Below, in pieces: positions 6,091 through 9,153 of a DNA stretch of 9,153 bases. Source of the stretch: CAIWXH01 sp964555675. Lineage in GTDB: Bacteria; Chloroflexota; Chloroflexia; Chloroflexales; Chloroflexaceae. The stretch spans positions 1 to 9,153 of the forward strand of contig CAZKTU010000260.1 of NCBI GenBank assembly GCA_964555675.1, given 5' to 3'. Below the pieces are notes generated by a model that did no database searches, was not told the origin of the DNA, and saw only the letters and a program-made list of their open reading frames with translations. Both the position numbers and the translations under genes were made by a program. Numbering within the stretch: position 1 is the stretch's first letter; every line of letters begins with the position of its first letter.

Positions 6091-7701
6091 ATGTCCCGTT
6101 CCCTGCGCTATGGTCTCGACCTCGCGCTGCTGGCCTGCCTCGCCCTGGCCGGGCTGCGCCTGAGCAGCGGGCTCGAGGCGGTGGTCGACCTGACCCTTTT
6201 CGACGAGACGGGCTACCTCTACGCGGGGACCCACCTGCGCAGCGCCGGGCTGCTGCCGCCGGCCTGGGCGCCCCTCTACGGGGTCTGGTACTTCGGCCTC
6301 GCCCAGCTGCAGCCCGAGCCGGTGGCGCTCTACTATCTCAACTACCGGGTCCTGGCCACCGGGGCGCCGCTGCTGGTCTATCTGCTGCTGCGGGCCTACG
6401 CGCTGCCGCGCCTGCTGGCCCTGAGCTGCGCCTGGTGCTTCCTGCTGGCCGCGGCCAACCTGCCGGTCTGGCCGAAGCCGGGCAGCCTCGCCCTCTGCCT
6501 GAGCATGCTCTTCCTGATCGTGGCCCGCGACCTGCGCTCGCCCACGCGGTCCACGCTCATACTGACCCTCGGCGCCCTGCTCTGCTCGTACGTGCGCCCC
6601 GAGTACGCCCTGGCCGGCGCGCTGCTCTTCGGCCTCTACCTAGCCCTGCTCTGGCGCGGCCGGGCCCGCCTGGTCGCGCGGGTCGAACTGGCCCAACTGG
6701 CCGTCTTTCTGGTCGCCGCCTTCGGGCTTGCCGCCACCTTCGGGCTGGCCGCCCTCGACCGGAACAACGACCGCGGCTTCGAGGCCTTCGCGCAGCACTA
6801 TGCGCTCAACTGGGCGACCTGGCGCCAGTCGAGCCTGGACCCCTGGACCGAGTACGAGCGCGCGATCGCCGAGAGCTTCGGGGCGGTCGACAGCCTTGGA
6901 GCGGCGGCCCTGGCGAACCCCGGCGCCCTGGCCCGGCACGTGGCGAGCAATCTGCTCGGCTACCCGCCCGCCCTGGCCGCGGCCTTCCTCGTCCACTTCA
7001 CGCCCCTGCTGCCGCCCGCGGCCCCCTGGTCCCGGACCGCTGGGGCCTGGGCGCTCGGGCTGCTCGCCCTGGCGGCTGTGGCCTGGGGCTGCGTCCGGCG
7101 GCGCGGCGAACTGAGGCGGCGGCTGAGCGAGCATGGTCTGCGGCTGGCGATCTTTGGGCTGCTCTGCGCGCCCGCGGCCCTCTCGGCCGTTCTGATCTAC
7201 CCGCGCCCGCACTACCTGCTGCTCCACGGGGTCGTGGCGGCCCTCGCCCTGGGGCTGCTGCTCGCCGAGGCGCCCCGGCCCGGCCGGGGCGCGGCCATCG
7301 TCTGTGTGGCGGCCGGGCTCAGCGTGGTCGCCCTGACGCCGCCCGTGGCGAAGACCTGGCTGGCGGCGGGCGACGCCGGCCACCCCAACCGCGACACGGT
7401 GGAGTTCATTCGCGGGCTGGCGATCAGCGCGCCGACCAACCTCCTCGAAGCCGAGGGCGGCTTCCATGTCTACCTTGGCGATCAGTTCGAGCGCGTGCCT
7501 CCCGACGCGAAGACGGGCGGCTTCATGACCTTTCTGCGCGAGCGCCGGATCGGCATGGTGGTCGTCTCCGAGAAGCTCGAGCGAGCCTTCGGCGGCGACC
7601 CGGAGTGGCGGGCGCTCATGGCCGACCCGGCCGCCGCAGGCTTCCGGCGCATGGTCATCCCCGGCACCGGCCGCCAGCTCTTGTTGGCCGACGATCCATA
7701 G
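6091..7701 (+). CDS. Multi-pass membrane protein, probable GT-C-fold glycosyltransferase
   Basis: The 536-residue protein begins with a membrane helix (about 9-24), then an extracytoplasmic loop containing FDETGYLYAG with Asp38-Glu39. An acidic pair at this place is the catalytic or metal site of GT-C enzymes such as ArnT and protein mannosyltransferases, which transfer sugars from polyprenyl phosphates outside the cytoplasmic membrane. About nine further hydrophobic segments run to near residue 415, including RPEYALAGALLFG (169-181) and YPRPHYLLL (370-378), both reminiscent of the PMT/ArnT superfamily. The last 110 or so residues form a soluble domain, which sugar-transfer proteins of this kind often carry. 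I do not recognise the exact family or substrate. No lipid-linked sugar synthesis gene is nearby. The ATG has only a weak GGTGGTGG ahead of it. Confidence 0.7.
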   Translation: MSRSLRYGLDLALLACLALAGLRLSSGLEAVVDLTLFDETGYLYAGTHLRSAGLLPPAWAPLYGVWYFGLAQLQPEPVALYYLNYRVLATGAPLLVYLLLRAYALPRLLALSCAWCFLLAAANLPVWPKPGSLALCLSMLFLIVARDLRSPTRSTLILTLGALLCSYVRPEYALAGALLFGLYLALLWRGRARLVARVELAQLAVFLVAAFGLAATFGLAALDRNNDRGFEAFAQHYALNWATWRQSSLDPWTEYERAIAESFGAVDSLGAAALANPGALARHVASNLLGYPPALAAAFLVHFTPLLPPAAPWSRTAGAWALGLLALAAVAWGCVRRRGELRRRLSEHGLRLAIFGLLCAPAALSAVLIYPRPHYLLLHGVVAALALGLLLAEAPRPGRGAAIVCVAAGLSVVALTPPVAKTWLAAGDAGHPNRDTVEFIRGLAISAPTNLLEAEGGFHVYLGDQFERVPPDAKTGGFMTFLRERRIGMVVVSEKLERAFGGDPEWRALMADPAAAGFRRMVIPGTGRQLLLADDP

Positions 7702-7762
7702 CCGCCCGCGTTGGCGGGGCAGCGGCACGGGCCTTGCTCAGCACTCCCCGGATCTTCGCATC

Positions 7763-7770
7763 AAGGGGGG
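7763..7770 (+). promoter_or_regulatory. Ribosome-binding site of the antiporter gene
   Basis: AAGGGGGG lies a few bases before the ATG at 7774. It decides against the ATG at 7711, which would add 21 polar residues ahead of the first membrane helix. Confidence 0.7.
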
Positions 7771-7773
7771 GCA

Positions 7774-9102
7774 ATGATCGTCTCGTTATGGTTCCTGATC
7801 GTCGGCGCGGTCTTCGTCCTGATGGCCCTGGCAAACTCGTCCCTCGAGCGCTTGCCCCTCAGCAGCTCGCTGCTCTATCTGCTCATCGGCATCGGCATCG
7901 GGCCGGTCGGCCTCGGCCTGCTCGAGCTCGACCCGATCGGCGACGCGAAGCTGCTCGAACACCTGACCGAGGTGGCGGTGATCGTCTCGCTCTTCACCTC
8001 GGGGCTCAAACTGCGGGCGAAGCTGCGCGACCCGATCTGGCGCGTCCCACTGCGCCTGGCCTTCGGCGCCATGGTGATCACCGTCGGGCTGATCGCCCTG
8101 GTGGGCGTGGCCGGGCTCGGGTTGAGCCTGGGGGCCGCCGTGCTGCTCGGCGCCATCCTGGCCCCCACAGACCCCGTCCTCGCCTCGGACGTGCAGGTCG
8201 AGCACCCGACCGACCAGGACCGCCTGCGCTTCGGCCTGACCGGCGAGGCCGGGCTCAACGACGGCACAGCCTTCCCCTTCGTGATGCTCGGCCTCGGGCT
8301 GCTCGGGCTTCACGAGCTGGGCGCCTTCGGCTGGCGCTGGCTGGCCATCGACGTGCTCTGGGCCATTCCGGCCGGGCTTGGCATCGGCTGGCTCCTCGGC
8401 CAGCTGGTCGGACGCCTGGTGATCTACCTGCGGCGCGAGCACCGCAAGGCCGTCGGCCTCGACGACTTCCTCGCCCTCGGGCTGATCGGCCTGGCCTACG
8501 GGGTCGCCCACCTGGCCCACGCCTATGGCTTCCTGGCGGTCTTCGCCGCGGGCCTGGCCCTACGCCACATCGAGCTGGAGGCCAACGCCGAGAAGGAGCC
8601 CGAGGCGGCCGAGGTAGACGCGACCCAGGCCGCCGGCTCTGCCTCGGCCGTCGACGTGGCGGTGGACGCCGAGCAGGCCCCGGCCTACATGGCCCAGGCG
8701 GTGCTCGGCTTCAACGAGCAGCTCGAGCGCATCGGCGAGGTGGCCATGGTGCTGGTGCTCGGCAGCCTGCTCGTCCCCCTGGCCCTGCAGGCGCCGCCGG
8801 GAGTGCTCTGGTTCGTGCCCCTGCTGATCCTGCTGCTCAGGCCGCTGGCGGTCTACGTCGGGCTGCTCGGCTCGCAGATGGGCTCATTCCAGCGCAGCCT
8901 GACGGCCTGGTTCGGCATCAGGGGCATCGGCTCGCTCTACTACCTGATGTACGCAATCACCCACGGGGTCGAGGGCGAGCTGGCGCTGCAGATCTCCGGC
9001 ATCGTCGCCGTGAGTGTGGCGGCCTCGATCGTCGTCCACGGCATCTCGGTCACCCCGCTGATGCGCCGCTACCGTCGCAAGGCCGAGGCGGTGCGCGCGT
9101 GA
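7774..9102 (+). CDS. CPA1/NhaP-type cation:proton antiporter
   Basis: The 442-residue protein has about 12 hydrophobic segments. LAPTDPVLASDV places Thr132-Asp133 in the broken fourth core helix, and GEAGLNDGTAFPF places Asn162-Asp163 in the next; this TD and ND pair is the ion-binding hallmark of CPA1 exchangers, which are usually electroneutral Na+(or K+)/H+ antiporters. FGIRGIGSLYY carries Arg383, matching the conserved arginine near the C-terminal core helix. The likely job is pH and sodium homeostasis in the cytoplasmic membrane. Between about 268 and 305, just before FNEQLERIGE, there is an Ala/Glu/Asp-rich hydrophilic insert with no similarity I recognise. The gene follows the GT-C gene on the same strand after 72 bases with no clear promoter between, so they may be cotranscribed. 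Ion preference cannot be told from sequence. Confidence 0.92.
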   Translation: MIVSLWFLIVGAVFVLMALANSSLERLPLSSSLLYLLIGIGIGPVGLGLLELDPIGDAKLLEHLTEVAVIVSLFTSGLKLRAKLRDPIWRVPLRLAFGAMVITVGLIALVGVAGLGLSLGAAVLLGAILAPTDPVLASDVQVEHPTDQDRLRFGLTGEAGLNDGTAFPFVMLGLGLLGLHELGAFGWRWLAIDVLWAIPAGLGIGWLLGQLVGRLVIYLRREHRKAVGLDDFLALGLIGLAYGVAHLAHAYGFLAVFAAGLALRHIELEANAEKEPEAAEVDATQAAGSASAVDVAVDAEQAPAYMAQAVLGFNEQLERIGEVAMVLVLGSLLVPLALQAPPGVLWFVPLLILLLRPLAVYVGLLGSQMGSFQRSLTAWFGIRGIGSLYYLMYAITHGVEGELALQISGIVAVSVAASIVVHGISVTPLMRRYRRKAEAVRA

Positions 9103-9129
9103 GACAAGCTTAACCGAGGTACGCTCTTC

Positions 9130-9144
9130 GCCGCTGCCTGCGGC
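9130..9144 (+). terminator. Weak hairpin downstream of the antiporter gene
   Basis: GCCGC and GCGGC form a five-base-pair stem around TGCCT, 27 bases after the antiporter stop codon. No T run follows, and an alternative pairing of TGCCT with AGGCA overlaps it, so it is at best a weak terminator. The window ends nine bases later. Confidence 0.2.
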
Positions 9145-9153
9145 TGGGAGGCA

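Noticed and set aside
5922..6092. Longer N-terminus for the M16 protein
   Set aside because: The extra 57 residues have no family similarity, pass through both predicted promoters and overlap the start of the divergent gene.
7702..7717. Hairpin CCGCC-CGCGTT-GGCGG right after the GT-C gene stop codon
   Set aside because: The stem is only five pairs, has no T run and is expected by chance at this GC content, so I did not call a terminator.
3468..9113. A plus-strand frame open for about 5.6 kb that crosses genes on both strands
   Set aside because: It runs antisense to the renalase and M16 genes and out of frame with the two plus-strand genes. Its product is rich in Arg, Pro, Gly and Ala with no recognisable domain. 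It is what extreme GC at third codon positions produces.
9110..9153. End of a possible convergent minus-strand gene with a TAA at 9110-9112
   Set aside because: Only about 13 codons are visible and they are Arg-rich with no recognisable motif, so a gene cannot be supported.

Overview
The window is 9.15 kb of very GC-rich, densely coding bacterial chromosome holding eight protein-coding genes, one of them cut by the left edge. I see no rRNA, tRNA, insertion sequence, phage gene or CRISPR array. Codon third positions are almost all G or C, which leaves long false open frames opposite and beside the real genes. The taxon cannot be fixed from these genes. A bacterial deoxyhypusine-synthase-family protein, the style of the M16 peptidase and the GT-C membrane protein would suit a high-GC Chloroflexota or a myxobacterium-like lineage, but that is only an impression.

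Minus strand, 5921 down to 1, six genes in transcription order: an M16B zinc peptidase, a renalase-type FAD oxidoreductase, a class III aminotransferase (GabT-like), a GNAT acetyltransferase, a CorA-type metal transporter and the N-terminal part of a deoxyhypusine-synthase-like protein. The aminotransferase, GNAT and corA genes are separated by only 3 and 5 bases, and the second and third start with GTG, so they look like one translationally coupled transcript. A sigma-70-like promoter (TTGACG, 17 bases, TACCAT) lies directly upstream of the aminotransferase. The deoxyhypusine-synthase-like gene follows corA after 59 bases that contain a perfect hairpin and a strong ribosome-binding site.

A 169-base divergent region (5922-6090) separates the M16 gene from the plus-strand pair. 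It holds an extended -10 box placed so that the M16 transcript could begin at its ATG, and on the other strand a TATACT box followed by an inverted repeat that could be an operator.

Plus strand, 6091 to 9102, two genes: a multi-pass membrane protein with features of GT-C glycosyltransferases, and a CPA1/NhaP-type sodium/proton antiporter with an unusual acidic cytoplasmic insert.

Functionally, the aminotransferase, the acetyltransferase and the deoxyhypusine-synthase-like enzyme could all act on amines (polyamine and GABA metabolism), and the renalase-type flavoenzyme is at least compatible with this. That link is inference from gene order. The rest looks like ordinary accessory and housekeeping metabolism and ion transport. 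I found no convincing new defence, mobile or RNA-based system.
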